This document shows, one piece after another, positions 1-8,624 of a DNA stretch of 64,000 nt. Numbering within the stretch: the first letter of the stretch is position 1; every line of letters starts with the position of its first letter. The notes beneath the pieces are model-generated. The model was not told where the DNA came from. It did no database searches and saw only the letters and a list, made by a program, of their open reading frames with translations. Source of the DNA: Phycisphaerae bacterium (GTDB lineage Bacteria > Planctomycetota > Phycisphaerae > UBA1845 > UTPLA1); the NCBI GenBank assembly GCA_023150615.1, contig JAKLKO010000016.1, positions 19,916 through 83,915 on the forward strand, read 5' to 3'. The position numbers were made by a program, and so were the translations under genes.

Positions 1-756
1 TCCATCACCGGCCCGGCCGTATTCGTCGAGACGAACGTCCTCGGCACGCTCAACCTCCTGCAGGCGGCGCGCGAGACGGGGGTGCAGCGCTTCCTGCAGG
101 TCGGCACCGACGAGGTCTACGGCTCGCTCGGGCCGACCGGCCGGTTCAGCGAGACGACGCCGCTCGATCCGCACTCGCCCTACAGCGCATCCAAGGCCGC
201 GGCCGATCACCTCGTCTCCGCCTTCTGGCATACGTACGAGTTCCCGACGCTCATCACGCGCTGCTCGAACAACTACGGGCCGTACCAGTTCCCCGAGAAG
301 ATGATCCCGCTGATGATCAACAACGCGCGGCAGGACAAGCCGCTGCCGGTCTATGGCGACGGGCTGAACGTCCGTGACTGGCTTTACGTCCACGATCATT
401 GCAGCGCGCTGTGGGGCGTGCTGACACGCGGCCGGCCGGGGTCGGTCTACAACATCGGCGGCGACAGCGAAAGGACCAACGTGGAGGTCGTGCGCGAGAT
501 CCTGCGTCTGGTCGGCAAGCCGGAGCGGCTGATCACGTTTGTGGCGGATCGGCCGGGTCACGATCGGCGCTACGCGATCGACGCGTCGAAGATCGCGTCG
601 GAACTGGGGTGGCGTCCGACGGTGACGTTTGAGGAGGGCCTGGCGCGGACGGTGGCGTGGTATCGCGATCACGCCGACTGGCTGGAGCAGATCGTGTCGG
701 GGGAGTACCAGAAGTACTACGAGCAAATGTACGGGCAGCGCGGCGCAGCGCGGTGA
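1..756 (+). CDS. rfbB: dTDP-glucose 4,6-dehydratase, 5'-truncated by window edge
   Basis: C-terminal 251 residues of an extended short-chain dehydrogenase/reductase that converts dTDP-D-glucose to dTDP-4-keto-6-deoxyglucose in the cytoplasm, the second step of dTDP-rhamnose and related deoxysugar synthesis. The reading frame is open from the first base. The piece has the family pattern TNVLGT near its start, GTDEVYG with the Asp-Glu active-site pair, and [10 protein letters not shown] carrying the catalytic Tyr and Lys. [18 protein letters not shown] and the [17 protein letters not shown] region are strongly typical of RfbB. The N-terminal NAD-binding glycine motif lies upstream of the window. 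The C-terminus is complete. The next gene is convergent and abuts the stop codon. Identity is nearly certain. Confidence 0.95.
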   Translation, partial: SITGPAVFVETNVLGTLNLLQAARETGVQRFLQVGTDEVYGSLGPTGRFSETTPLDPHSPYSASKAAADHLVSAFWHTYEFPTLITRCSNNYGPYQFPEKMIPLMINNARQDKPLPVYGDGLNVRDWLYVHDHCSALWGVLTRGRPGSVYNIGGDSERTNVEVVREILRLVGKPERLITFVADRPGHDRRYAIDASKIASELGWRPTVTFEEGLARTVAWYRDHADWLEQIVSGEYQKYYEQMYGQRGAAR

Positions 757-3423
757 TCAGGCACGAGTCGGTGCGGCGGATTCGGCCGCGCCGGAATACC
801 GTTGGATAGGCATCGCCGACGGCGGCTCGGGCGGCGGCTCGTCCGGTTCGGGGAGATCCGCCGCGAGCCGCTCGAATTCCGCCTCTCGGGCGAAGAACGC
901 CTCGACCACGGCCGGGTCGAACTGCGCGCCGGCGCCGCGCAGAATGATGTCGCGGGCCGCCGCGTGCGACATGGCCTCCTTGTACGGCCGGCGGGTCCGC
1001 AGCGCATCGTAGACGTCCGCCAGTGCGGCGATCCGAGCCTCGAGCGGGATCTCCTCGCGCGTCAGTCCCTCCGGATACCCGGAGCCGTCGAACCACTCGT
1101 GATGGCTTTCGGCGATCGTCACCGCCATGCGCAGGAACGCGGCGCCGGAATTCTTCTCGAGCACGCTGCGGAGACAGTCGGCGCCGATCTGGCAGTGGGT
1201 CCGCATGACGCGCATCTCTTCCGGCGTGAGCCTCTCGGACTTTAGCAGGATGCGATCGGGAATGCCGACCTTGCCGATGTCGTGCAGCGGCACGGCGCGG
1301 CGCAGGTTGGCGATGAAGGCATCGTCGATGACTTCGTTGAATCGGCAGCGCGAGCGTAGCTCCTCGGCGAGGATGACGCAGAACCGCGTGACGCGCTCGA
1401 CGTGCTCGCCGGTGTCCTGATCGCGCCGCTCGGCGAGCTTGGCCAGCGCCACGACGATCGAATTGCGGGCCTCGTCACGCGCCTTGCGCGTCAGCAGTCC
1501 CTGGATCGCCGACGCCGCAATGTGGCTGATCATGTCGATGCACTCGAGTTCGAGCGGCGTGAACGGCTCGTTGCCGATGCGGCCGGTGACGTTGAGCACG
1601 CCGATCGCCGTGCCCGACATGCCCAGCGCGTGCGACACGAGCGGCATGCTGGCGTAGTACGGCGACGGATAGGCGCCGGGTTTCGCCGTCGTCTCCGACG
1701 GCGCGTCGTTGACGACGACGGTCTCCTGCGTCGCGAATACGCGGCCCGCGGTGGCTTCGCCGAAGCGCACGGCGATCCGGTCCTTGAGTTCGTCAGCGAT
1801 GCCGATCGACCGGGCGACACGCAGTCGGCGCCGCTCGGCGTCGGGCATCATGATCGAGATCCGCCGGCACCGCGCCAACAGCGCGGTGGTCTGGATCGTG
1901 CGTTCGAGGACTTCGTCGAGCGAGTCCATCGCGGCGAGCGTGTGCGAGTACTCGAGCAGGATGTTGAGCGCGCGGGCCTGCTCGCCGCGGAACTCGTTGC
2001 TTTCGGTCAATTCGCGGCGCGCGACGTGCAGCCGGACCATCGTGCCGACCCGCAGCACGAATTCCATCGGACGCGGCGGCTTGGCGAGGTAGTCGTCGGC
2101 CCCGGCGGAGAAACCCTCGAGCAGATCGTCGTCGCTGCTCCGCGTGTTGAAAATGACGATCGGGACGTCTCGCGTCTCGGCGTTCTGGCGCAATTGTCGC
2201 GCGATCTCCAACCCGTCGGCGCGGCCGACGTCGAGGAGCACGACGTCCGGCAGGAATTCCGCGGCGAGCCGCCGGGCGTCGGCCTCCCGGCCCGCAACGC
2301 AGATTTCCATGCCGCTTTGGCCGAAGCACGTCCGGCAGAGTCGCTCGATCGATCCATCGTGGTCGAAGATCAGGATTCGTCCCTCCGGCGGGAGGAGGTT
2401 TTGGCGCGCAAGCCGATCGAGATCGAGTCCTCGCGTGGCACTCGACGCGTCGACCAGCGTGGCGTCACGGCCGTGGATCATGACGCGGTTTCGCCCGGAG
2501 CGCTTGGCTCCGTACAGGGCGGCGTCCGCGGCGGTGTAAAGGTCGTTGAAGTCCTTCATCGCCGCGGTGCGCTCGGCGACGCCGACGCTGACCGTGGGGC
2601 GCAGGACGTGCGCCTGGTAGGGGATCTCAGTCTGTTCGATCGCCCGCCGAAGGCGCTCGGCCGCCTGCGCGGCCTGCTCCATCGCCACGCCCGGACAGAG
2701 CACGAGGAACTCCTCGCCGCCGACGCGGTACACGGCCTCGCCGATGCGGCAGAGCTGCCGCAGGCGATCGGCGATGCCGCGCAGCGCTTCGTCGCCGCCG
2801 TCGTGACCGAACGTGTCGTTGACCTTCTTGAAGTGGTCGATGTCGAGCAGCATGACGGCCAGGTGGCTGCCCTGGCGGTCGGATAGCGCCCAGCACTCGG
2901 AGAGCCGCGCCATCGCGTCGCGGCGATTTCCGAGTCCGGTCAGCTCGTCGGTCGAGGCGGCGTGATTCAGCTTCTCGTTGACGATTGCGAGCCGGGCGTT
3001 CTGCAACGCCACCTCGCGCGTCGTGCGGGCCAGATCGGTCTCGAGCTGGATGATCCGCTCGCCGGCGCGGACGCGCGCGAGCAATTCGCCGCGGCGAGCC
3101 GGCTTGCTCATCACGTCGTTGGCGCCGGCGTCGAAGGCCTCGATGACGTGCCGCTCGTTGCCCGCGTCCGTCAGGACGAGCACATGGACGAAGCCCGCGC
3201 CCTCGTGCTCGCGAATGGCGCGGCACAGGTCGCGCTCGTGTGACCGGCTCGTGCTCCAATCGGTGATGACAATCCGCGGACCGTCCGCCAGCAGCGTCCG
3301 CAGGGCGTCGGCCGCGTTCGTCGCGGCGAGCACGTCGTACCCGCCGGCGGACAGCTCATCCCGCAGCGACGCGAGCGCAGTCGCGTCGCCGTCCACGACG
3401 AGAACTCGCTTCGGATCGCTCAT
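757..3423 (-). CDS. Hybrid c-di-GMP signalling protein, REC-GGDEF-REC-GAF-HD-GYP
   Basis: About 888 residues, soluble. Order: receiver domain (residues 1-120, acceptor Asp about 55, Lys about 107), diguanylate cyclase (about 160-320) with an intact GGEEF at 235-239, second receiver (about 348-465, LLDVG and LAKP), GAF sensor (about 500-640), HD-GYP phosphodiesterase (about 660-850) with HDIGK, HHE and DGSGYP intact. By family knowledge it could both make and break cyclic di-GMP, with two phosphorylation inputs and a GAF ligand input. I chose the ATG of MSDPKR because the receiver fold begins there; an ATG two codons upstream is equally possible. The frame stays open about 225 bases further 5', but that peptide is Arg-rich and unlike a protein. 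No histidine kinase is adjacent. Confidence 0.92.
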   Translation of the reverse strand: MSDPKRVLVVDGDATALASLRDELSAGGYDVLAATNAADALRTLLADGPRIVITDWSTSRSHERDLCRAIREHEGAGFVHVLVLTDAGNERHVIEAFDAGANDVMSKPARRGELLARVRAGERIIQLETDLARTTREVALQNARLAIVNEKLNHAASTDELTGLGNRRDAMARLSECWALSDRQGSHLAVMLLDIDHFKKVNDTFGHDGGDEALRGIADRLRQLCRIGEAVYRVGGEEFLVLCPGVAMEQAAQAAERLRRAIEQTEIPYQAHVLRPTVSVGVAERTAAMKDFNDLYTAADAALYGAKRSGRNRVMIHGRDATLVDASSATRGLDLDRLARQNLLPPEGRILIFDHDGSIERLCRTCFGQSGMEICVAGREADARRLAAEFLPDVVLLDVGRADGLEIARQLRQNAETRDVPIVIFNTRSSDDDLLEGFSAGADDYLAKPPRPMEFVLRVGTMVRLHVARRELTESNEFRGEQARALNILLEYSHTLAAMDSLDEVLERTIQTTALLARCRRISIMMPDAERRRLRVARSIGIADELKDRIAVRFGEATAGRVFATQETVVVNDAPSETTAKPGAYPSPYYASMPLVSHALGMSGTAIGVLNVTGRIGNEPFTPLELECIDMISHIAASAIQGLLTRKARDEARNSIVVALAKLAERRDQDTGEHVERVTRFCVILAEELRSRCRFNEVIDDAFIANLRRAVPLHDIGKVGIPDRILLKSERLTPEEMRVMRTHCQIGADCLRSVLEKNSGAAFLRMAVTIAESHHEWFDGSGYPEGLTREEIPLEARIAALADVYDALRTRRPYKEAMSHAAARDIILRGAGAQFDPAVVEAFFAREAEFERLAADLPEPDEPPPEPPSAMPIQRYSGAAESAAPTRA

Positions 3424-3506
3424 GAGCATTCGCGCCAGACCCCCGACGTGGCCGCGATTCTGGCGCCAGGCGCAGGGTGCGCGCGGTTCGCGCGGCCGCG
3501 TCGTAC

Positions 3507-3535
3507 TGCATATCGGCTCGGTTCCGTGGTAAAAT
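3507..3535 (+). promoter_or_regulatory. Putative sigma-70 promoter for the thioredoxin-fold gene
   Basis: A strong -10 hexamer, TAAAAT (3530-3535), lies 17 bases after a weak -35, TGCATA (3507-3512). It is about 110 bases upstream of the ATG at 3647, in the divergent gap with the signalling gene. The -10 stands out in a GC-rich gap, but the -35 is poor. Confidence 0.4.
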
Positions 3536-3646
3536 CGGGTTCGGCGATGATTGAAGGACCGCGGGCAGGAGGCGGCGACGACCGAGAATCCGCGCGACGT
3601 CGTTCCACGGTCACGCCGCCTTCGAGACACGAGAGGAAACGGAACC

Positions 3647-4588
3647 ATGATCGTATCCGGGTTTCTGGGGCTGGCGATTCTGCTGCCCGGTCAGGTCCTG
3701 ACCCCGCCGAACCCGCCGCCGAGCGTCGGCGAACGCCCGCCGGAATTTCAGGTCGAGCGCTGGTTCAACACCGACGAGTCGATCACGCTCGAATCGCTCC
3801 GCGGCACGTACTCCGTCGTTGTCGTCTGGCACGCGCGCGATAACTACAGCCGCCGACTGTTCCGGACCTACGAGAAGCTGGATCGACGCATGCGGCGCGA
3901 CGGCGGCCGGCTGGTGACGCTCTGCGTCGAACCGGCCGCGACGGTCGAGAAGCTGGTGCTCGAGAACCACTTGCGGTTTCCGATCGGGGCGGAGCGGAAC
4001 ACGGCTTACGACTACGGCAAGTTCGTCCCGACCGTGATGTTCCTCGACAAGGACGGGTTCGTGTCGTGGATCCGCAACCCGATCTTCCCGTCCGATTTCC
4101 CGGAGCTGGAAACGACGATGGCCGCGGCCTTCGGAAAGCCGCCCGAGCTTCCGGCGGCGATGCGCAATCAGGAGCTGCCGACGCTACCGCCGGTCGATCA
4201 GCGCGATCCGCGGATCAGCGACGCCGAGGGCTTGTTTGCTGAGGAGCGGTACGGCGAAGCCTTCGCGGCATACGCCGACGTCGCGGCCAATCCGCTGAAC
4301 GCGGCGTCGGGCGACTACGCGCGGGCCATGGTCGACTACATGAAGCGGTATCTGAAGATACGCCGCTACATGGACGTGCAGCTTCCGGAACTGAAGTGTT
4401 CGATGTACCTGCGGCTGGCGCGGATCGAGGCGGCCGAGGGGAACTACGACGTGGCGCGCCAGCACTACGAGCGGATCCTGCGCATCTTCCCCCAGGGGGC
4501 CGACGCCGTGCTGGCGAAGCGCGAGATGGAGTCGCTCCCAGCCGCGTCCGTCACGACGACGCGCCCAACGACCGCGCCGGCGCGCTAA
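3647..4588 (+). CDS. Thioredoxin-fold (AhpC/TSA-like) protein with C-terminal TPR-like region
   Basis: 313 residues, probably secreted: the N-terminus MIVSGFLGLAILLPGQ is a short hydrophobic segment. The ATG at 3647 has GAGAGG about ten bases upstream. Residues about 25-165 resemble the peroxiredoxin/TlpA fold (PPEFQVERWFNTDESITLES, then VVVWHA, then FVPTVMFLDKDGFV). The usual redox CXXC after VVVW is replaced by HARDN, so thiol-disulfide chemistry of the TlpA type is unlikely. The C-terminal half is helical, with a tetratricopeptide-like stretch around YDVARQHYERILRIFP. The gene overlaps the convergent aldehyde dehydrogenase gene by four bases. Function unknown; a periplasmic scaffold or chaperone-like role is inference. 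Confidence 0.8.
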   Translation: MIVSGFLGLAILLPGQVLTPPNPPPSVGERPPEFQVERWFNTDESITLESLRGTYSVVVVWHARDNYSRRLFRTYEKLDRRMRRDGGRLVTLCVEPAATVEKLVLENHLRFPIGAERNTAYDYGKFVPTVMFLDKDGFVSWIRNPIFPSDFPELETTMAAAFGKPPELPAAMRNQELPTLPPVDQRDPRISDAEGLFAEERYGEAFAAYADVAANPLNAASGDYARAMVDYMKRYLKIRRYMDVQLPELKCSMYLRLARIEAAEGNYDVARQHYERILRIFPQGADAVLAKREMESLPAASVTTTRPTTAPAR

Positions 4589-6108
4589 TCGCCGAATTTG
4601 ATCCCCTGCGCCAGCGGCAGTTCGCGGGAGTAGTTGACCGTGTTCGTCTGGCGGCGCATGTAGGCCTTCCAGGAATCGCTGCCGCTCTCGCGGCCGCCGC
4701 CCGTTTCCTTTTCGCCGCCGAACGCGCCGCCGATCTCGGCCCCGCTCGTGCCGATGTTGACGTTCGCGATGCCGCAGTCGCTGCCGGAGCACGAGACGAA
4801 CAGTTCCGCCTCGCGCACGTCATTCGTGAAGATCGCCGACGACAGACCCTGCGGAACGTCGTTGTGATACGCCAGCGCCTGCTCGAACGTCGAATAGCCG
4901 ATCAGGTACAGGATCGGCGCAAACGTCTCCTCCTGCACGATGCGGAAGTCGTTTCGCGCCGTGGCGATGCACGGCGTGACGTACCGCCCGCCGGGGTAGT
5001 TCGGGCCGGAGAGCCGCTCGCCGCCGTAGAGAACGCGCCCGCCCTCCTGCTTCAGTCGCTCGATCGCCTTCATCATCGCTTCAACCGCATCGACGTCGAT
5101 CAGCGGACCCATGAGCGTGTTTGGCTCCAGCGGATCGCCGATGCGGACTTGCTTGTACGCATTGACGAGCCGCTCGGTCAGGACCGGCAGGATCGACTCG
5201 TGCACGATCAGCCGACGCGTGCTCGTGCAGCGCTGCCCGGCCGTGCCGACCGCGCCGAAGACGATCGCACGCAGCGCCAGGTCCAGGTCGGCGCTCGGCG
5301 CGACGATGATCGCGTTGTTTCCGCCGAGTTCGAGGATCGTGCGACCCAGCCGCCGGCCGACGACCTCGCCGACGTGATAGCCCATGCGGCACGAGCCGGT
5401 CGCCGAGACGAGCGGGATGCGATTGTCGCCGATGAGCCGCTCGCCGACGGTGCTGCCCTTTCCGATAACGAGGCTGAAGATCGCCGGATCGACGCCGCCG
5501 TCGCGGCAGACTCGCTCCGCGATCCGCGTGCAGGCGATGGCCGTCAGCGGCGTCTTGCTCGACGGCTTCCACAGCGACGCGTCGCCGCAGACCGCCGCGA
5601 TCGCCGCGTTCCACGACCATACCGCCACCGGAAAATTGAACGCCGAGATGATGCCGACCACCCCGAGCGGGTGCCACTGCTCCATCATGCGATGGGCCGG
5701 CCGCTCGGAGGCCATCGTCAGACCGTAAAGCTGCCGCGACAGTCCGACGGCGAAGTCGCAGATGTCGATCATCTCCTGCACTTCGCCCTCACCTTCGGCG
5801 CGGATCTTCCCATTCTCGAGCGTGACGAGCTCGCCAAGCTCCTGCTTCACCTCGCGCAGCGCGTGGCCCAGCCGGCGGATGAGGTCGCCGCGCACGGGCG
5901 CGGGAACGGTCCGCCAGCGCCGGAACGCCTCATGCGCGCGGGCCACGACGCGCTCGTAGTCATCGACCGAGGCCTGGCGCACGCGCGCGAGCACCGCGCC
6001 GTCGATCGGCGAAACGCTCTCGAGCACGTCTCCGCCGCCGAGCCACTCTCCGCCGAACGCGCCGGGGCTCGTCTCCTCCAGTCCGAGCGATTTCAGCAAG
6101 CGATTCAT
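4585..6108 (-). CDS. ALDH7-family aldehyde dehydrogenase (2-aminoadipate semialdehyde / piperideine-6-carboxylate dehydrogenase)
   Basis: 507 residues, normal length for the antiquitin/ALDH7 family. The enzyme oxidises alpha-aminoadipic semialdehyde (in equilibrium with piperideine-6-carboxylate) to 2-aminoadipate with NAD(P). Catalytic residues are visible: Asn158 in SAFNFP, Lys181 in WKPSSKTPL, Glu260 in ELGGNN and the nucleophile Cys294 in GQRCTS. The ELGGNNAII pattern and the EQWHPLGVVGIISAFNFPVA region favour ALDH7 over other aldehyde dehydrogenases. It lies 29 bases downstream of the lysine 6-aminotransferase gene on the same strand, which supplies exactly this substrate, so the two probably form a lysine degradation operon. 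The substrate call rests on that context. Confidence 0.9.
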   Translation of the reverse strand: MNRLLKSLGLEETSPGAFGGEWLGGGDVLESVSPIDGAVLARVRQASVDDYERVVARAHEAFRRWRTVPAPVRGDLIRRLGHALREVKQELGELVTLENGKIRAEGEGEVQEMIDICDFAVGLSRQLYGLTMASERPAHRMMEQWHPLGVVGIISAFNFPVAVWSWNAAIAAVCGDASLWKPSSKTPLTAIACTRIAERVCRDGGVDPAIFSLVIGKGSTVGERLIGDNRIPLVSATGSCRMGYHVGEVVGRRLGRTILELGGNNAIIVAPSADLDLALRAIVFGAVGTAGQRCTSTRRLIVHESILPVLTERLVNAYKQVRIGDPLEPNTLMGPLIDVDAVEAMMKAIERLKQEGGRVLYGGERLSGPNYPGGRYVTPCIATARNDFRIVQEETFAPILYLIGYSTFEQALAYHNDVPQGLSSAIFTNDVREAELFVSCSGSDCGIANVNIGTSGAEIGGAFGGEKETGGGRESGSDSWKAYMRRQTNTVNYSRELPLAQGIKFGD

Positions 6109-6137
6109 GTGCCAAACTCCACGGATCGTTCCCGAAC

Positions 6138-7496
6138 TCAGGCGTCCAGTCGCCGGATCGACTCGCGCATCAGCGTCGCCGCCTCATCGACCACCTCCGG
6201 CGTCACGTCGAGCGGCGGCCGCAGTCGGATCGATCGCTCGCCGCAGCGCAGCGTCAGCAGCCCGGTATCGTAGCAGCGCTGCCAGAACCGATCGCGCGTT
6301 GCCCGATCGGGCAGGTCGAACGCCAGCATCAGCCCGCGCCCGCGCACGGCCGTCATGATCGCATGCTCGCGGGCCAGGCGCATCAGGGCGTCGAGGAACA
6401 GGCGGCCGAGGCCATCGGCGTTCGCAATCAGGCCCTCCTGCTCGATGATCCGCAGGTAATGTGTCGAGCGGACCATGTCGCAGAAGTTGCCGCCCCAGGT
6501 GGAATTGATCCGGCTCGGAAGGCGGAAGCAGTTGTTCTTGACCTCGTCGATCCGCGGACCGGCCATGACGCCGCAGACCTGCGCCTTTTTGCCGAACGCC
6601 AGCAGGTCGGGTTGGACGCCGAAGTGCTGGCAGCACCACGCGCGGCCCGTCAGTCCGACGCCCGTCTGCACTTCGTCGAAGATCAGCAGCACGTCGGACT
6701 CGTCGCAGAGGCGTCGGAGCGTGTGGAACCACTCGGCGCGGAAGTGCCGGTCGCCGCCTTCACCCTGGATCGGTTCGATGATGATGGCGGCGATGTCGGT
6801 TCCGCGCTGCGCGAGGATGTCCCGGATCATCTTTTCCGAAGCGGCCTCGCGCTCGGCGGCGTCGGCCGATCGTCGCGGCTCCGGCAGCGCGAAGTCGATC
6901 GCCGGCGCGGGCACGCGCGGCCACGCGAACTTCGCGAAGTAGTTCGTCTTGTTCGGGTCGGTGTTGGTCAGGCTCATCGTGTAGCCGCTGCGGCCGTGGA
7001 ACGCGCGCTCGAAATGCAGGATTTCGGTGCCGCGCTCGCCGCGGCCGGCGTCGAGGTTCTTGCGGACCTTCCAATCCATGGCGACCTTGAGCGCGTTTTC
7101 GACGGCCAGCGCGCCGCCCTCGATGAAGAAGTAGCGTTCCAGCGGCGGCAGCCCGACGACGCGGGCGAAGGTGTCGACAAACGTTGCGTACTGCGCGGAG
7201 TAGACGTCGGAGTTCGCGACCTTGGTCTTCGACGCCAGCAGCAGTTCGCGTTCGACGTCCGGACGGCTGAAATGCGGGTGGTTGAAGCCGATCGGCATCG
7301 AGGCGTAGAAGCTGTACAGATCGAGCAGCCGGCGGCCGGTCGGCGCATCGACGAAGCGGCAGCCGCGACTGCGCTCCAGGTCGACGACGAGCTTGAAGCC
7401 GTCAACCAGGATGTGCTTTTGAAGTTCGTCGACGGCATGGTCCGCGTCGATGCAACGGGCCGGCGCCGCGGTCGATGAAGTCAGGTTTTTGTGCAT
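6138..7496 (-). CDS. lat: L-lysine 6-transaminase
   Basis: 452 residues, a class III (PLP, fold type I) aminotransferase that moves the epsilon-amino group of lysine to 2-oxoglutarate, giving 2-aminoadipate 6-semialdehyde. The family pattern is clear: HILVDGFKLVVDLERSRGC, then DLYSFYASMPIGFNHP, FIEGGALAVENALKVAMDWK, IIEPIQGEGGD, LLIFDEVQTGVGLTGR, and LLAFGKKAQVCGVMAG with the PLP lysine. INSTWGGNFCDMVR matches lysine 6-aminotransferases specifically. I start at MHKNL because GAGAAGGA precedes it by a few bases; the longer open frame upstream is Arg/Ser-rich. The ALDH7 gene follows after 29 bases. Known roles of this pair are lysine catabolism and supply of 2-aminoadipate. Confidence 0.92.
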   Translation of the reverse strand: MHKNLTSSTAAPARCIDADHAVDELQKHILVDGFKLVVDLERSRGCRFVDAPTGRRLLDLYSFYASMPIGFNHPHFSRPDVERELLLASKTKVANSDVYSAQYATFVDTFARVVGLPPLERYFFIEGGALAVENALKVAMDWKVRKNLDAGRGERGTEILHFERAFHGRSGYTMSLTNTDPNKTNYFAKFAWPRVPAPAIDFALPEPRRSADAAEREAASEKMIRDILAQRGTDIAAIIIEPIQGEGGDRHFRAEWFHTLRRLCDESDVLLIFDEVQTGVGLTGRAWCCQHFGVQPDLLAFGKKAQVCGVMAGPRIDEVKNNCFRLPSRINSTWGGNFCDMVRSTHYLRIIEQEGLIANADGLGRLFLDALMRLAREHAIMTAVRGRGLMLAFDLPDRATRDRFWQRCYDTGLLTLRCGERSIRLRPPLDVTPEVVDEAATLMRESIRRLDA

Positions 7497-7617
7497 GGTC
7501 CTTCTCGGTGTTTGGCGGTGGACATCGTCCTGAATATCGCTGACGTACGGTAAGTCGCTTGAGGCGCGACGCGGCGCCGCTCCGCGACGCCGCGGTGACG
7601 ATGCGGATCGAGGAGCG

Positions 7618-7752
7618 TCAGTTGTTGAAGATGACCGAGAAGAAGGCCGGGCGGAACAGCGTGCCATAGCCGCGCATCGACGCCGCGCGAGGAAGGCGGA
7701 GCTTCCAGCTTTCCCCGTGAACGATCAGGTCGTTGGGCACGTCGCGCGACAT
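7618..7752 (-). CDS. Probable small protein of 44 residues, unknown function
   Basis: An ATG-to-TGA frame in the gap between lspA and lat on the same strand, beginning 50 bases after the lspA stop. It starts MSRDVPNDLIVHGESWKL and ends FFSVIFNN. Counting codons, 39 of 44 third positions are G or C, a bias that matches the neighbouring real genes. I see no Shine-Dalgarno sequence and no signal peptide. It could be the last gene of an lspA operon. It belongs to no family I know; the composition argument alone supports it. Confidence 0.5.
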   Translation of the reverse strand: MSRDVPNDLIVHGESWKLRLPRAASMRGYGTLFRPAFFSVIFNN

Positions 7753-7802
7753 CCGAACACCGGCGAAACCGTGAGAATTCTAGTCCCTCGCGGCGCGGAC
7801 GG

Positions 7803-8540
7803 TCAATCCGCCGGCGCGGGCTCGTCGAGGCCTTCGGCGTACCGGTGTTCCAGCCAGAAGTTGAGCAGCAGGACCGCCACGCCGACGACCAGCAGTGCAT
7901 CGGCGACGTTGAAGATCCACGGCCAGATCGAGTGTCCCGCGACCTTCGCCTGGATCTTGATGAAGTCGCGAACGACGGGCCGGTGACCGGCGATGACGTC
8001 CGGCGTCCGCAGGTGCGGTCGCGGATTGCGGCCGGTCTTGAAGTCGCCGACGACGACGGTGTATTCGCCCTCGTCGATGAGCTTGCCGATGTGGCGTACG
8101 CCCGACGTCGTGTCGTAGACGACGTACGCGCTCTCCATTGTGCGGTCGTAGAGATTCCCGAGCGCGCCGGCCAGGACGCAGCCAAGGCCGAAGTGAATCC
8201 AGCGATGCGCCGGCGTGGAATGGCAGAACAGATACAGCACGAACATCAGGGCGAGCACCGAGGCCCCGATGAAGATCGGCGCGAAGCCCGCCCCCATGCC
8301 GAAGAGCGCGCCCGGATTGAGCGAAAGCTGAAAGTCCAGCACGTCCTTGACGATCGTGCGCGGCGACTCGGGCGTGAGCGTCGAGAAGGCCCACTCCTTG
8401 CTCCACAGATCGAGCGCCAGGCCGATCGCCGCCACGAGCCACAGCCGCGCGTGGCTGGCGCCGTCGCGGACCGCGCTGCGCTCCGCACGCGGGGTCGCAG
8501 CGCGGGCGGCGAAGGCCTCACCGTGTGCGATGCGGGACAT
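7803..8540 (-). CDS. lspA: Lipoprotein signal peptidase (signal peptidase II) with internal insertion
   Basis: 245 residues, a four-helix inner-membrane aspartyl protease that removes signal peptides from prolipoproteins after lipidation. Conserved blocks: DLWSKEW in the first membrane segment, LNPGALFGM, then GNLYDR with the first catalytic Asp (132) and FNVADALLVVGV with the second (214). Typical LspA is about 160-170 residues; here about 60 hydrophilic residues (roughly 135-195) sit between the two catalytic motifs, and the N-terminus is extended by about 30. The start ATG has GAGGAA five bases upstream. Lipoproteins elsewhere in the window (near 15.8, 37.9, 55.3, 57.2 and 61.5 kb) would be its substrates. 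Confidence 0.92.
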   Translation of the reverse strand: MSRIAHGEAFAARAATPRAERSAVRDGASHARLWLVAAIGLALDLWSKEWAFSTLTPESPRTIVKDVLDFQLSLNPGALFGMGAGFAPIFIGASVLALMFVLYLFCHSTPAHRWIHFGLGCVLAGALGNLYDRTMESAYVVYDTTSGVRHIGKLIDEGEYTVVVGDFKTGRNPRPHLRTPDVIAGHRPVVRDFIKIQAKVAGHSIWPWIFNVADALLVVGVAVLLLNFWLEHRYAEGLDEPAPAD

Positions 8541-8624
8541 GCATTCCTCGTCGACCGTGTGACCTCGCGCGACGTCCTGGTCTATCGGCAGTCGATTGCG
8601 CCGACGCGAGCGGCCCCGCGCCGC

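Noticed and set aside
1402..2886. 494-codon plus-strand frame opposite the GGDEF/HD-GYP gene.
   Set aside because: Composition is repetitive Arg/Val/Asp/Glu and the minus strand carries intact domain motifs; this is a shadow.
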